Source: JBHGAV01 sp041946685
GTDB lineage: Bacteria; Acidobacteriota; Terriglobia; Bryobacterales; Bryobacteraceae
NCBI GenBank assembly: GCA_041946685.1
Contig: JBHGAV010000011.1
Location: 1-64,000 of the forward strand
Reading direction: 5' to 3'
DNA length: 64,000 nt
The notes beneath the pieces were generated by a model. The model was not told the origin of the DNA, did no database searches, and was given only the letters and a program-made list of their open reading frames with translations. Numbering within the stretch: the stretch's first letter is position 1; each line of letters opens with the position of its first letter. The position numbers and the translations under genes are program-made. Shown one piece after another: positions 1 to 8,637 of the stretch.

Positions 1-55
1 GCTCGTTGGGCTCATAACCCAAAGGTCGGTGGTTCAAATCCACCCCCCGCAACCA
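1..55 (+). tRNA. tRNA-fMet (initiator), 5' part cut off by the window edge
   Basis: The 3' two thirds of an initiator tRNA are present. The anticodon CAT sits in the loop at about 12-18. The anticodon stem is three consecutive G-C pairs (GGG at 8-10, CCC at 18-20), the hallmark of initiator tRNA. The T arm has the GGTTCAAATCC motif and an encoded CCA ends the gene at 53-55. The acceptor and D arm lie upstream of the window. The 5' acceptor base that distinguishes initiators cannot be seen. Confidence 0.93.
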
Positions 56-184
56 ACCCCGACCGGCTCTACGCCAGAAATGGGGGCACCCCGGTGGTGA
101 AGAGCTGATCAAGAGCCCCGGCAAGATCACACAACCTTAACCCTCCAGCGATTGGGGGTGTAGTCTGCTGCGCGCTGCGCGACA

Positions 185-1120
185 ATGGGTAGTGACGGGG
201 TACGGTCCGGCTTGGCGTTGATCGAGGGAGTTCATGCCGCGCTCGTGACGCCCCGCCGCCCGGACTCATGTCAGGTTGATCTTGGGGCAGCCCTCGATCT
301 GGTCGATTTTGTCTCGCGCGGCGGGGTGAAGGGAATTGTTCTGTCCGGGTCCACCGGCGAGTTCCCGCACTTCGGCATCGATGACCGGGTGCACCTAGCG
401 CGGTTTGCCGTGCGGCGCAGCCCCGTGCCGGTAATGGTGAACGTGTCGCACTCGACACTGGACGGCGCGCTGGCCCTCGCGCGCGGGGCTGCCTCATCCG
501 GCGCGGCCGCCTTGCTGCTGATGCCGCCCTACTTCTTCCGGTACAGTCAGGACGACATCCTGGGTTTCTACCGGCGCTTCGCGAAGGAAGCTGGCGTCCA
601 GACGCCGGTGCTTCTCTACAACGTGCCCGCCTTCACCAGCGCGATCGAATGCCGGACGGCCATGACCCTTCTGGCCACCGAATTATTCGCCGGGATCAAG
701 GATTCCTCCGGCAAACTAGACGACTTCCGCCGAATGATGGCGCTCAAGAAGCAGGCTCCTTTCACACTGCTGATCGGGCAGGACCGGATCTTCGCCCAGT
801 CCCGCGCCGAAGGCGCCGACGGCGTGGTGTCGGGGGTGGCTGGCGTCATCCCCGAGCTTCTCCTGGGACTGGACGATGCAATAGGCACCGGCGCTGAGGA
901 TAGGAAGAACCGGCTGGAAGAGCGCCTGCATGAATTCGTAGACTGGATTGAGCGTTTTCCGTTTCCGCAGGCTTTGAAAGAGGCGCTGGCGGCGCGCGGT
1001 CTGAAGCCGGGACCCCCTGCGGCGCCGGCCGGAGAGCAGGCGCAGCGCCTCGCGGACCAGTTCCGCGAGTGGTTTAAGGGGTGGCTGCCGGGGGTGCTGA
1101 AGGAGGCTGCTGGGAGTTAG
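185..1120 (+). CDS. DapA/NanA-family aldolase (dihydrodipicolinate synthase family)
   Basis: This is a 311-aa class I aldolase-fold protein of the dihydrodipicolinate synthase / N-acetylneuraminate lyase family. Members condense or cleave keto acids such as pyruvate through a Schiff base. The GSTGE motif is at residues 55-59, the YNVP tyrosine at Tyr145 and the Schiff-base lysine at Lys172 in GIKDSSG. Length is typical (about 290-310). GSTGE is closer to the lyase branch than the GTTGE of true DapA, so the lysine-pathway reaction should not be assumed. A decarboxylase gene follows 24 bp downstream on the same strand, so the pair may be one catabolic unit. The substrate is unknown. Confidence 0.85.
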   Translation: MGSDGVRSGLALIEGVHAALVTPRRPDSCQVDLGAALDLVDFVSRGGVKGIVLSGSTGEFPHFGIDDRVHLARFAVRRSPVPVMVNVSHSTLDGALALARGAASSGAAALLLMPPYFFRYSQDDILGFYRRFAKEAGVQTPVLLYNVPAFTSAIECRTAMTLLATELFAGIKDSSGKLDDFRRMMALKKQAPFTLLIGQDRIFAQSRAEGADGVVSGVAGVIPELLLGLDDAIGTGAEDRKNRLEERLHEFVDWIERFPFPQALKEALAARGLKPGPPAAPAGEQAQRLADQFREWFKGWLPGVLKEAAGS

Positions 1121-1144
1121 CGGCAAGAGCGCCGCAGGAGCGAG

Positions 1145-2536
1145 ATGAGCAAATCGATTGAAGACTTTCGACAGGCCGCCCACCAGGCGGTTGACTGGAT
1201 CGCAGATTACCTTGACAATCCCAGAGAGTATCCCGTTCTCCCCGACATGCAGCCAGGGGACCTGGCCCGGCGCCTGCCTCGTTCCGCGCCCGGCAGCGGG
1301 GAGCCGATGCAGGCCATTCTCGCGGATTTTCACAAGCTGATCGTCCCCGCGGTCACGCACTGGAATCACCCGCGCTTCATGGCGTACTTCCCCAGCTCCG
1401 CTTCGCCGCCCGGCGTCCTCGGAGAAATACTGGCGGCGGCCCTCAACACGAATGCCATTGTGTGGAAGAGTTCTCCTGCCAACACGGAGCTTGAGCAGGT
1501 GACGCTCAACTGGCTGCGCCAGTGGCTGGGTCTGCCAGAGGAGTTCTTCGGCATCATCTACGACACCGCGTCCACCGGCGCCGTACATGCCATCGCGGCG
1601 GCACGCGAGATGGCCGATCCGCAGGTCCGCAACAACGGAGTGTCCGGCGGCCTGATCCTGTATGCATCCGAGCATGCGCACTCTTCGATCGAGAAGGGGG
1701 CCATCGCTGTGGGGATCGGCCGCGAGAATGTGCGGAAAATCGGCGCGGACTCGGAGTTCCGTATGAGGACCGAGCTTCTGGCGGAGGCTATTGAAGCGGA
1801 CCTCAAGGCGGGCAAGAAACCGTTCTGCGTCGTGGCAACGGTGGGGACGACTTCTTCGGCCAGTGTCGATCCCGTCGCCGAAGTCGCAGAGGTGGCAGAG
1901 AAGTACGGCCTGTGGCTTCACATCGATGCGGCTTATGGGGGGGCGGCAGCGATTCTGGAGGAGCGCCGCTGGGTCTTCCAAGGCGCCGAGAGGGCGCATT
2001 CGCTGTCGATGAACGCCCACAAGTGGCTGTTCACACCCAGCGACCTGAGCACCTTCTTCACGCGGCGTCCCGACGTGCTGCAACGCGCCTTCACCCTGGT
2101 GCCCGAGTACCTGCGGACCAGTCAGGATTCGATCGCAACCAACATGATGGACTACTCGCTGGCCATGGGCCGGCGCTTCCGTTCCTTGAAGTTGTGGTTC
2201 GTCATGCGCTACTACGGCAGGGAGGGCGTGGAAGCGATGTTGCGCCGACACATCGAGTTCGGCCAGCGCGTGGTGCGCGCCATCCAGGCCGACAGCCGCT
2301 TCGAGCTGGTGGCTCCGGTTCACTTCGCGCTGGTCTGCTTCCGCTACAAGGGCTCGGACGAGGAGAACCAGAGGCTCCTCGACGCTGTGAACGCCACCGG
2401 CAAGGCGTTCCTCTCGCACACGGTGTTGGACGGCAAGTTCGTCATCCGTTTCTCGATCGGCAATTTCGGCACGACCGAGGAAGACATCGACGACATCTGG
2501 GCTTTGATCCAGAAGCTGGCGCCGTCCGCCCGCTAG
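1145..2536 (+). CDS. PLP-dependent aromatic-L-amino-acid-type decarboxylase (group II)
   Basis: This 463-aa group II pyridoxal-phosphate decarboxylase resembles DOPA/tryptophan decarboxylases. Visible landmarks are the substrate-entry motif HWNHPRFMAYFP (about 72-83), the cofactor-contact Asp261 in HIDAAYGG and the PLP lysine Lys293 in NAHKW. The mobile catalytic loop keeps a tyrosine (Tyr322 in PEYLRTSQD), which in the family favours decarboxylation; the aldehyde-synthase variants carry Phe there. It probably forms an aromatic amine, but the exact substrate cannot be read. It lies 24 bp after the lyase gene. Its TAG stop overlaps the stop of the convergent esterase gene in the tetranucleotide CTAG. 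Confidence 0.9.
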   Translation: MSKSIEDFRQAAHQAVDWIADYLDNPREYPVLPDMQPGDLARRLPRSAPGSGEPMQAILADFHKLIVPAVTHWNHPRFMAYFPSSASPPGVLGEILAAALNTNAIVWKSSPANTELEQVTLNWLRQWLGLPEEFFGIIYDTASTGAVHAIAAAREMADPQVRNNGVSGGLILYASEHAHSSIEKGAIAVGIGRENVRKIGADSEFRMRTELLAEAIEADLKAGKKPFCVVATVGTTSSASVDPVAEVAEVAEKYGLWLHIDAAYGGAAAILEERRWVFQGAERAHSLSMNAHKWLFTPSDLSTFFTRRPDVLQRAFTLVPEYLRTSQDSIATNMMDYSLAMGRRFRSLKLWFVMRYYGREGVEAMLRRHIEFGQRVVRAIQADSRFELVAPVHFALVCFRYKGSDEENQRLLDAVNATGKAFLSHTVLDGKFVIRFSIGNFGTTEEDIDDIWALIQKLAPSAR

Positions 2537-3216
2537 CGCCCCCGCTGCTGTGCCCGCAATAGCGGCTCCAGGGTCTGGAAGACCGTCTGCGCCACCCGGC
2601 GGCAGCCTTCGGCGTTGGGGTGCAGGCCGTCGTTCTGCATGTACTCGGCCGTACCGGCCACTCCGGCCAGGAGAAAGGGAATCAGCGGCAATTTGTGCCT
2701 GGCCGCCAGGGTCGTGAACATCTGTTCGAACGAACGGATGTAATCGGGACCGTAGTTCGGGGGCAGCGTCATTCCCGCAAGCACGACTTCCGCGCCCGCC
2801 TTCCTCAAGGTCACGATGATCTGGTCCAGGTTTGCCTGCGAAGCGCTGACCGGGATGCCCCTGAGACCGTCGTTGGCGCCTAGCGCGAGGATCACCAGCC
2901 TGGGCCGCAACTCAACAACCTGTGAGACACGGACCAGCCCTCCGGTGGTGGTGTCGCCGCTGATTCCGGCGTTGACCACCCGGTAGGGGTAGCCCCGGCG
3001 GTCGAGTTCCTGCTGCAAGTAGTCCGGGTAGCTGTGGCCCGGTTCGACGCCGTACCCCTCGGTGAGGCTGTCGCCGAATGAAACGATCACCTGGCGCGTA
3101 TCTACTTGTTCAGGGGTCGCCGGCGCAGGGCTCGCCGCCTCCGGGGTTTGCCGATCGCGGCCGCAGCCGAGAAGCAGCAGGGCGGCTGCCAGCAGAATCG
3201 CCTGTAAGCGTGTCAC
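2533..3216 (-). CDS. SGNH/GDSL lipoprotein esterase, TesA (lysophospholipase L1)-like
   Basis: This lipoprotein of about 227 aa has a short hydrophobic signal ending in the lipobox LLLLGC, so it is probably anchored in the envelope. The SGNH blocks are present: block I FGDSLTEGYG with the nucleophile Ser, block III GANDGLRG, and block V DGLHPN with the catalytic Asp/His. This is the architecture of multifunctional acyl-CoA thioesterase/arylesterase TesA. The start is uncertain: TTG at 3219 and GTG at 3216 are adjacent, and a -10-like TATTCT (minus strand, 3225-3230) lies only a few bases upstream, so the mRNA may be nearly leaderless. It is divergent from the ABC gene and convergent with the decarboxylase. 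Confidence 0.88.
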   Translation of the reverse strand: MTRLQAILLAAALLLLGCGRDRQTPEAASPAPATPEQVDTRQVIVSFGDSLTEGYGVEPGHSYPDYLQQELDRRGYPYRVVNAGISGDTTTGGLVRVSQVVELRPRLVILALGANDGLRGIPVSASQANLDQIIVTLRKAGAEVVLAGMTLPPNYGPDYIRSFEQMFTTLAARHKLPLIPFLLAGVAGTAEYMQNDGLHPNAEGCRRVAQTVFQTLEPLLRAQQRGR

Positions 3217-3247
3217 CAAGTGTCAGAATAGTGGAGAACGAGGCTGT

Positions 3248-3943
3248 ATGTCGATTGACGCACCCATGATCTTGGCCGAGGGCCTCACCCGAGCGATCGA
3301 CGCAGGCACACACCGTGTGGACATTCTGCGTGGCATCGACCTGGCTGTGCCGGCAGGACAGTTCGTTGCCATTATGGGACCGTCGGGAAGCGGAAAGAGC
3401 ACGCTGCTGGGCTTGCTGGCAGGCTTGGACACGCCCACGGCGGGCCGCGTCGTGCTCGACGGCGTGGATATCACCGGCCTTGCGGAGGACCGGCTGGCTA
3501 CGGTGCGGGGGCGCAAAGTGGGTTTTGTGTTTCAGTCCTACCAGCTCATCCCCTCCCTCACGGCGGAGGAGAACGTGCTGTTACCGCTTGAGCTGGCGGG
3601 CGACGGCGGCCTCGACCGGGCGCGCGAGCTGCTGGATCGCGTGGGCTTGCTCCACAGGCGGGACCACTATCCCGTGCAGCTCTCCGGAGGCGAGCAGCAG
3701 CGGGTGGCGCTGGCACGGGCTTTCGCTCTCCGGCCTCCAATCCTCATGGCGGACGAACCGACCGGCAACCTGGACTCGGTGAACGGACGCCACGTGCTCG
3801 AACTGATGCTCGAAATGAACCGGCAGGAGCGGACCACTCTGCTCTTGGTGACGCACGAGCACGACCTGGCAGCCAGCGCCGACCGCCGCATCACGCTGCA
3901 CGACGGGGTGATCGCCACCGACGAGATACAGTCGCATGACTGA
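3248..3943 (+). CDS. ABC transporter ATP-binding protein, LolD/MacB-type
   Basis: This is a 231-aa cytoplasmic ATPase of the LolD/FtsE class. The Walker A is GPSGSGKST with Lys50, the signature LSGGEQQ is near 145-151, Walker B with catalytic Glu (Asp169-Glu170) is in ADEPTGNLD, and the H-loop His is His203. The start at 3248 is chosen because homology begins right after it and GAGG at 3240-3243 offers a Shine-Dalgarno; the frame also runs open upstream without family features. It overlaps the permease gene by 8 nt, so the two subunits are translationally coupled. It probably powers extraction or export across the inner membrane rather than import. Confidence 0.92.
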   Translation: MSIDAPMILAEGLTRAIDAGTHRVDILRGIDLAVPAGQFVAIMGPSGSGKSTLLGLLAGLDTPTAGRVVLDGVDITGLAEDRLATVRGRKVGFVFQSYQLIPSLTAEENVLLPLELAGDGGLDRARELLDRVGLLHRRDHYPVQLSGGEQQRVALARAFALRPPILMADEPTGNLDSVNGRHVLELMLEMNRQERTTLLLVTHEHDLAASADRRITLHDGVIATDEIQSHD

Positions 3944-6536
3944 TCGCTTTCCCTGGCGGACCGCCCTGAAGATCGCCTGGCGGGAATCCCGCGCCGCGCC
4001 AGCCAAATTCGCCTTCGTGGCACTGGCCGTGTCGGTGGGGGTGGCCGCCCTGACGGGCGTGCGAGGGTTCAGCCGGAGCTTTCGCAGCGTGCTGCTCGTG
4101 GAGGCCCGCACCCTGATGGCGGCTGACTTGACCGTCCGCGTCTTCTCTCAGCCCGACGCCGCGCAGACCGCAGTGCTCGACCAGCTCCGGCAGCGCGGCG
4201 TGCGCTTCACCCGGATCACGGAAACCGTCTCGATGGTTTCCTCGGCCGCTGTCGCCGAGCCGCTGCTGGTTTCGATCAAGGCGGTCGACCCGGCAGTCTA
4301 CCCGTTCTACGGTTCGGTGAGCCTGGAGCCGCCGGGAAAACTTTCCGAGCGGCTCACCGAGGACGCCGTAGCGGTCTCCGAGGACCTGTTGATCCGCTTG
4401 CGCGTCGAACCGGGGGATACGGTGAGGCTGGGGGGCCGGGATTTCCGGGTGGCGGCCATGGTCGCCGAGGAGCCCGACCGCATGACGGGCAGCTTCAATA
4501 TCGGCCCCCGACTGATGATGAGCCGGGAGGGACTGAACCGGACGGGCCTGATCACGGTGGGAAGCCGCGCGGCCGAGCGCTTTCTGCTGCGGCTGGGGCC
4601 GGGAACGCCGCCGGTGGGCGAAGTCCGGACGGTCTTACGCCAGGCCTTCCCGCGGGCCCGGATCGTGGATTTCCGCGAGAGCCACCCGCTGATTACCCGT
4701 GGCCTGGATGACGCGACCGTCTTCCTTAGCCTGGTGAGCCTGATCGCGATGATCGTCGGGGCGGTGGGAGTGGCCACGGCCATGCGCTCGCACCTGGAAC
4801 TCAAGATGGACTCGATCGCGGTGATGAAGTCAATCGGCGCCACCAGCGGCCAGGTCATGCGAATCTATCTGCTGCAAACCGCCATTCTGGGCCTTGCGGG
4901 GAGCCTGTTCGGCATCCTCCTGGGCATGGGGATTGAGCGGATCTTTCCTCTGCTCATCTCGCGCTATTTTTCGATCCGGCCCCAGTGGCGGCTGGACCCG
5001 GTCCCGGCCCTGCAAGGCCTGTTGATCGGACTGGTGATCACCCTCCTGTTCACGCTGCCGCCGCTGCTGCGGATTCGGCGTATCCGGCCGAACGTCATCC
5101 TTCGAAGAGATATGCCGGAAACCCGGCCGGGTTGGCGCTACAGGCTCCGGTCCTCGCGCGCCTCGCTTCTGGCGGCGGGGCTGCTGCTGTCGGGGGTGGG
5201 CGCAGTCACCGCCTGGCTCAGCGAGTCCTTGCAAACGGCCGGGCTGTTTGTGGGCGGGGCGATGGTCTGCCTGTCGGTGATGAGCGGCGTGGCCTGGGCT
5301 CTGCTTGCGTCCTTGAAGGGACTGCTGGGTCGGTTTGGAAAACTGCTCCCGGTGCCGTTGAGGTATGGTTTGGCGAATCTCTACCGACCGGGCAATCACG
5401 CGGGCGCGGTCCTGGTGGCCCTCGGAACCGGGGTGATGTTTACCCTGACCGTGTTTCTCGTGCAGCGGTCGCTCCTCGGCCGGATCCTGGAGAGCGCGCC
5501 GCCGGATATGCCGAACGTTTTTCTGGTCAACATCACGGAAGCGGAGCGCGGGGGGCTTTCGGACCTGATCCGCCGGCAGCCCGGGGTGCTCCAGCCGCCG
5601 CTTGTCGTCGCTTCGGTGGAGGCCCGACTTACCGCCGTGGACGGGGTGCGGCTTGCGCCCCCCGCGCCCAGAGAACCGGGACAGGAGCACGACCGCAGGG
5701 GGCGCCCGGACGGCCAGCCTCGCTCTCAGAGGTCACGCAGCGTCACCTGGGCGGAAAAGGTTCCACCCGACACGGCGGTCGTCAGCGGCGCCTGGTGGAG
5801 CGGCCCGCCGTGGCCAGCGGACGCCCTGGTTTGCGTCGCCGAGGAGGAGGCCCAGCGGGTTGGGGTTGGCCCGGGAAGCAGGCTGGAGTTCGCCGCAGCC
5901 AACAAGGTCGTGATCGCGCGCGTCGCCTGCCTCTACCGCACGGAGGCCGTCCGTCCGGGCTCGAGCATTGACTACATCTTCAGCCCGGGAATACTCGACG
6001 GACTTCCAACCACGTACTACGGCGGTGTTCGTGTGGAGCCCAAGGCGGTCGGACCGCTTCAGAGGGTGGTTTACGAGCGCTACCCCACGGTCACCGTGGT
6101 CAACATCGCCGATGTGCTGGAGATAGTCCAAGGCGTGGTCGACCAGGTGGCGCTGGTGACGAGGTTCGTTGCGGCGTTCACCATCCTGGCCGGGGCCATC
6201 ATTCTGGCTTCCAGCGTCGCCGGCACCCGGTTCCGCAGGGTCCGCGAGGTGGCGATCCTGAAGACCGTGGGGGCGACGCGGCGGCGCATAGTGGGAATCA
6301 TCTCGGTCGAGTTCCTGATCCTGGGCGGAGTCGCCGGGTTCATGGGCAGCCTGCTGGCGACGGGCTTCTCCGCGCTGGCGCTGGACCGGTTGTTCCGGCA
6401 GGCCCATTTCCGCCTTGATTGGGGGCCCACTCTGGCCGCCATCACGCTGGCGGCGCTGGTCGCGGCCGGGGCCGGCTGGCTGGCCAGCGCGCGTATACTG
6501 GGCCGGAAGCCGCTCGAGGTCCTACGGGGTGAGTGA
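3936..6536 (+). CDS. FtsX-like ABC transporter permease (duplicated MacB/YbbP-type)
   Basis: This 866-aa integral membrane protein has two FtsX-type halves. There is an N-terminal membrane segment (about 20-40), a large periplasmic domain to about 260, and a first FtsX block of three helices (about 263-380). Central hydrophobic segments (about 410-465) follow, then a second periplasmic domain and a C-terminal FtsX block (about 735-860) ending in the typical KPLEVLRGE tail. Such permeases work with LolD-like ATPases on lipoproteins, lipids or small molecules; no substrate can be assigned. A basic, Pro/Arg-rich insertion lies around residues 575-605 in the second periplasmic domain. The gene is coupled to the preceding ATPase. 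Confidence 0.9.
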   Translation: MTDRFPWRTALKIAWRESRAAPAKFAFVALAVSVGVAALTGVRGFSRSFRSVLLVEARTLMAADLTVRVFSQPDAAQTAVLDQLRQRGVRFTRITETVSMVSSAAVAEPLLVSIKAVDPAVYPFYGSVSLEPPGKLSERLTEDAVAVSEDLLIRLRVEPGDTVRLGGRDFRVAAMVAEEPDRMTGSFNIGPRLMMSREGLNRTGLITVGSRAAERFLLRLGPGTPPVGEVRTVLRQAFPRARIVDFRESHPLITRGLDDATVFLSLVSLIAMIVGAVGVATAMRSHLELKMDSIAVMKSIGATSGQVMRIYLLQTAILGLAGSLFGILLGMGIERIFPLLISRYFSIRPQWRLDPVPALQGLLIGLVITLLFTLPPLLRIRRIRPNVILRRDMPETRPGWRYRLRSSRASLLAAGLLLSGVGAVTAWLSESLQTAGLFVGGAMVCLSVMSGVAWALLASLKGLLGRFGKLLPVPLRYGLANLYRPGNHAGAVLVALGTGVMFTLTVFLVQRSLLGRILESAPPDMPNVFLVNITEAERGGLSDLIRRQPGVLQPPLVVASVEARLTAVDGVRLAPPAPREPGQEHDRRGRPDGQPRSQRSRSVTWAEKVPPDTAVVSGAWWSGPPWPADALVCVAEEEAQRVGVGPGSRLEFAAANKVVIARVACLYRTEAVRPGSSIDYIFSPGILDGLPTTYYGGVRVEPKAVGPLQRVVYERYPTVTVVNIADVLEIVQGVVDQVALVTRFVAAFTILAGAIILASSVAGTRFRRVREVAILKTVGATRRRIVGIISVEFLILGGVAGFMGSLLATGFSALALDRLFRQAHFRLDWGPTLAAITLAALVAAGAGWLASARILGRKPLEVLRGE

Positions 6537-6576
6537 GGCGGCCGACCGGCCGCCGCAGGTGACCCGTGCCTGGCGG

Positions 6577-7194
6577 CTAGAGATCCAGCAGGTGCCCCAG
6601 CTTCTCCTTCTTGGTGCGCAGGTAAGTCTCCGCGGTCTCCTGCAGCGGAACCTCGCAGGGGACACGTTCGACCACACGCACCCCAGCCTTCTCTAAAGCC
6701 TGTATTTTCTTTGGGTTGTTGGAAAGAAGCCGAACGTCGGAGATCCCAAAGTACAACAGGATTTCGGCCGGGAGCCGGTAGTTGCGCAGGTCCGCCTCAA
6801 AACCCAGTCGCTCGTTGGCTTCAACCGTATCTGCGCCGTGGTCCTGCAGCTCATAGGCGCGCAACTTGTTCAGCAAGCCGATGCCGCGGCCTTCCTTGTG
6901 CTCATAAATAAGCAGACCGCGCTCCTCAAGGGCAATCCGCTCCAGCGAAAGCTCGAGCTGCGCCCGGCAATCGCAGCGCAGGCTGTGGAAGACATCGCCG
7001 GTCAGGCACTGGGAGTGAATTCGGATCAGAGGCGGCGGGCCGGAGGAGACGTCGCCCATCTTCAGGACGACAGCCTCTTCTCGCCTGCCCGAGTAGACTC
7101 CCTCGAATCCGAAGATTCGGAAATCGCCGAAACGAGAAGGAAAATCCGCCTCGGCCACCTTGTGCAGCCGAAGGCTGCGTGCCGTCTGTTCCAT
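6577..7194 (-). CDS. ribA: GTP cyclohydrolase II
   Basis: This 205-aa enzyme opens the GTP imidazole ring, the first committed step of riboflavin synthesis. Zinc-binding cysteines Cys63, Cys74 and Cys76 are in the CLTGDVFHSLRCDC block, and the catalytic EGRGIGLLNK segment is at about 101-110. Length is close to E. coli RibA (196 aa). There is no fused DHBP synthase domain. The ATG at 7194 was chosen because family homology begins there; the frame continues upstream but overlaps the divergent kinase gene. Only 67 bp separate it from that gene, too little for an FMN riboswitch, and none of its conserved blocks is seen. Confidence 0.93.
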   Translation of the reverse strand: MEQTARSLRLHKVAEADFPSRFGDFRIFGFEGVYSGRREEAVVLKMGDVSSGPPPLIRIHSQCLTGDVFHSLRCDCRAQLELSLERIALEERGLLIYEHKEGRGIGLLNKLRAYELQDHGADTVEANERLGFEADLRNYRLPAEILLYFGISDVRLLSNNPKKIQALEKAGVRVVERVPCEVPLQETAETYLRTKKEKLGHLLDL

Positions 7195-7238
7195 TAAGAA
7201 TGAGGAGTTGAGCGGGAGGAACACCGCTAACTTAAGAT

Positions 7239-7246
7239 TATAGAAT
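7239..7246 (+). promoter_or_regulatory. Candidate -10 element for the LytS-like kinase gene
   Basis: TATAGAAT lies about 15 nt before the ATG at 7262, in a short AT-rich patch between the divergent ribA and kinase genes. No convincing -35 is visible. It belongs to a recurrent TAGAAT-type pattern in this window. Confidence 0.4.
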
Positions 7247-7261
7247 GAACGGCGGCAGGTG

Positions 7262-8569
7262 ATGGAACAGCACTTGATCAGGCTGCTGGTGAAGCTGGGG
7301 GTGGTGGCCGCCCTGGCAAGCTTCATGGTCCGCTCCAGCGCCTTCAAGCGGATGCTGATGCGCGAGCAGCGGACTCTGAACCAGCGGCTGCTGCTGGCGC
7401 TCTCCTTTGCGGGGATATTCGGCACGGGCGTGGCGACCCGCGTCCTCACGCGCGGCTACCAGGCGGTGGATCTTGGCCTGGAGGCTAGCCTGCTGGCGGG
7501 CATTCTGGCGGGCTATGTGACCGGCCTGGTCTCCGGAGTACTAATCTCCATTCCCGCCATGTTGAATGGCGAGTACCTGACAATGCCGCTGCTGGCCGCG
7601 GTGGGAGTGCTGGGAGGCCTGCTCAGAGACTGCGCGCCCGACACCGAGGACATCTGGCGCTTCTCCCCTCTGCTTGACCTAAGCATCTACCGCCTCTTCC
7701 AGCGAGGGCACGACCACCGGCGCACAGCCTTTCACCTGTTCTTCCTGCTGGCCATCGTCCTGGCCGAATTTCTGCGATACACTCTGGGGAGTCTGTTCGC
7801 AGGCTCCGTGTTCTATCTCCATCCGTCGTGGGCGTCTCCTCACCCGTTGTCCGTCGTGATTGTTTACGTGACCACACTGTTCGCCGTCGCGCTGCCGCTC
7901 AAGATCTGGAACAATGCCAGGAACGAAACCAAGTTGGTGGAGCAGAACCAGTTGCTCGTCGAGGCGCGGCTGGCCGCACTTTCCAGCCAGATCAACCCTC
8001 ATTTCCTGTTCAACACGCTCAATTCGGTTTCTTCCCTGATTCGCACCGCGCCGGACCAGGCCCGGACCGTGGTCTACAAACTGTCAAACATCCTACGGCG
8101 CCTGCTACGCAAGAACGACAACTTCAGTCCCCTGCGTGATGAGCTGAGTTTCATCGAGGATTACCTGGCGATCGAGATGGTGCGCTTCGGTCCCAAGCTT
8201 CGGTTTGAAAGAGACATCAACCCGGAGACGCTGGACATGCTTGTCCCCAGCATGTTGCTCCAGCCGCTGGTGGAGAACTCGATCCGGCACGGCCTGAGCG
8301 GCAAACTGGAGGGCGGCATGATACGGGTCCGCAGCCAGGCGGTTCACGGGCGCATCCGCCTGTCTGTCGAGGACGATGGCGTCGGAATTCCGGAAGCAAA
8401 GCTGGCCACGCTGCTGGAGCAGGGCATCGGGATCAGCAACGTGAATGAGAGGCTCAAGGTGCTCTTCGGAAACGACTACCGGCTCTACGTGGAAAGCCGG
8501 CCGGAAGGGGGCACCCGGATCGAGATCGAGATCCCGGGACTAGAAGCCACCGTGCCTTCCACCGGCTGA
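7262..8569 (+). CDS. LytS/YehU-type membrane sensor histidine kinase
   Basis: This 435-aa kinase has several N-terminal membrane helices (about 1-215) followed by a His_kinase domain. The phospho-acceptor is His247 in QINPHFLFNTLNS. A C-terminal HATPase has the N-box VENSIRHG, the G1 box DDGVGIP and a GGTRIEIEIP end. Proteins of this class usually signal to a LytTR-type DNA-binding regulator. None is adjacent, so the kinase appears orphaned here; the next gene is a diguanylate cyclase 68 bp on. ATG 7262 is preferred over the GTG at 7259 directly before it. The membrane part resembles 5TM-LYT sensors only generally, and the ligand is unknown. Confidence 0.88.
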   Translation: MEQHLIRLLVKLGVVAALASFMVRSSAFKRMLMREQRTLNQRLLLALSFAGIFGTGVATRVLTRGYQAVDLGLEASLLAGILAGYVTGLVSGVLISIPAMLNGEYLTMPLLAAVGVLGGLLRDCAPDTEDIWRFSPLLDLSIYRLFQRGHDHRRTAFHLFFLLAIVLAEFLRYTLGSLFAGSVFYLHPSWASPHPLSVVIVYVTTLFAVALPLKIWNNARNETKLVEQNQLLVEARLAALSSQINPHFLFNTLNSVSSLIRTAPDQARTVVYKLSNILRRLLRKNDNFSPLRDELSFIEDYLAIEMVRFGPKLRFERDINPETLDMLVPSMLLQPLVENSIRHGLSGKLEGGMIRVRSQAVHGRIRLSVEDDGVGIPEAKLATLLEQGIGISNVNERLKVLFGNDYRLYVESRPEGGTRIEIEIPGLEATVPSTG

Positions 8570-8637
8570 ACCTGCCTTTCTCCGGCTCCTCCGTTCGTAA
8601 GGTCTTTCCCCGCTACTGGACCCGCAATCGCCTGTCG

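Noticed and set aside
716..2419. A 567-codon open frame on the minus strand over the lyase and decarboxylase genes
   Set aside because: It is antisense to two well-supported enzymes, has low-complexity His/Arg/Gly-rich composition and no domain; long antisense frames arise from the GC-rich third positions.
2537..3220. Plus-strand frame extending the ABC ATPase start back to 3062
   Set aside because: The extra 62 residues have no family match and run antisense through the lipoprotein signal; ATG 3248 has a Shine-Dalgarno and starts where homology begins.
7195..7261. Possible FMN riboswitch before ribA
   Set aside because: The gap is only about 67 bp to the divergent gene and has no RFN core, so none can fit.
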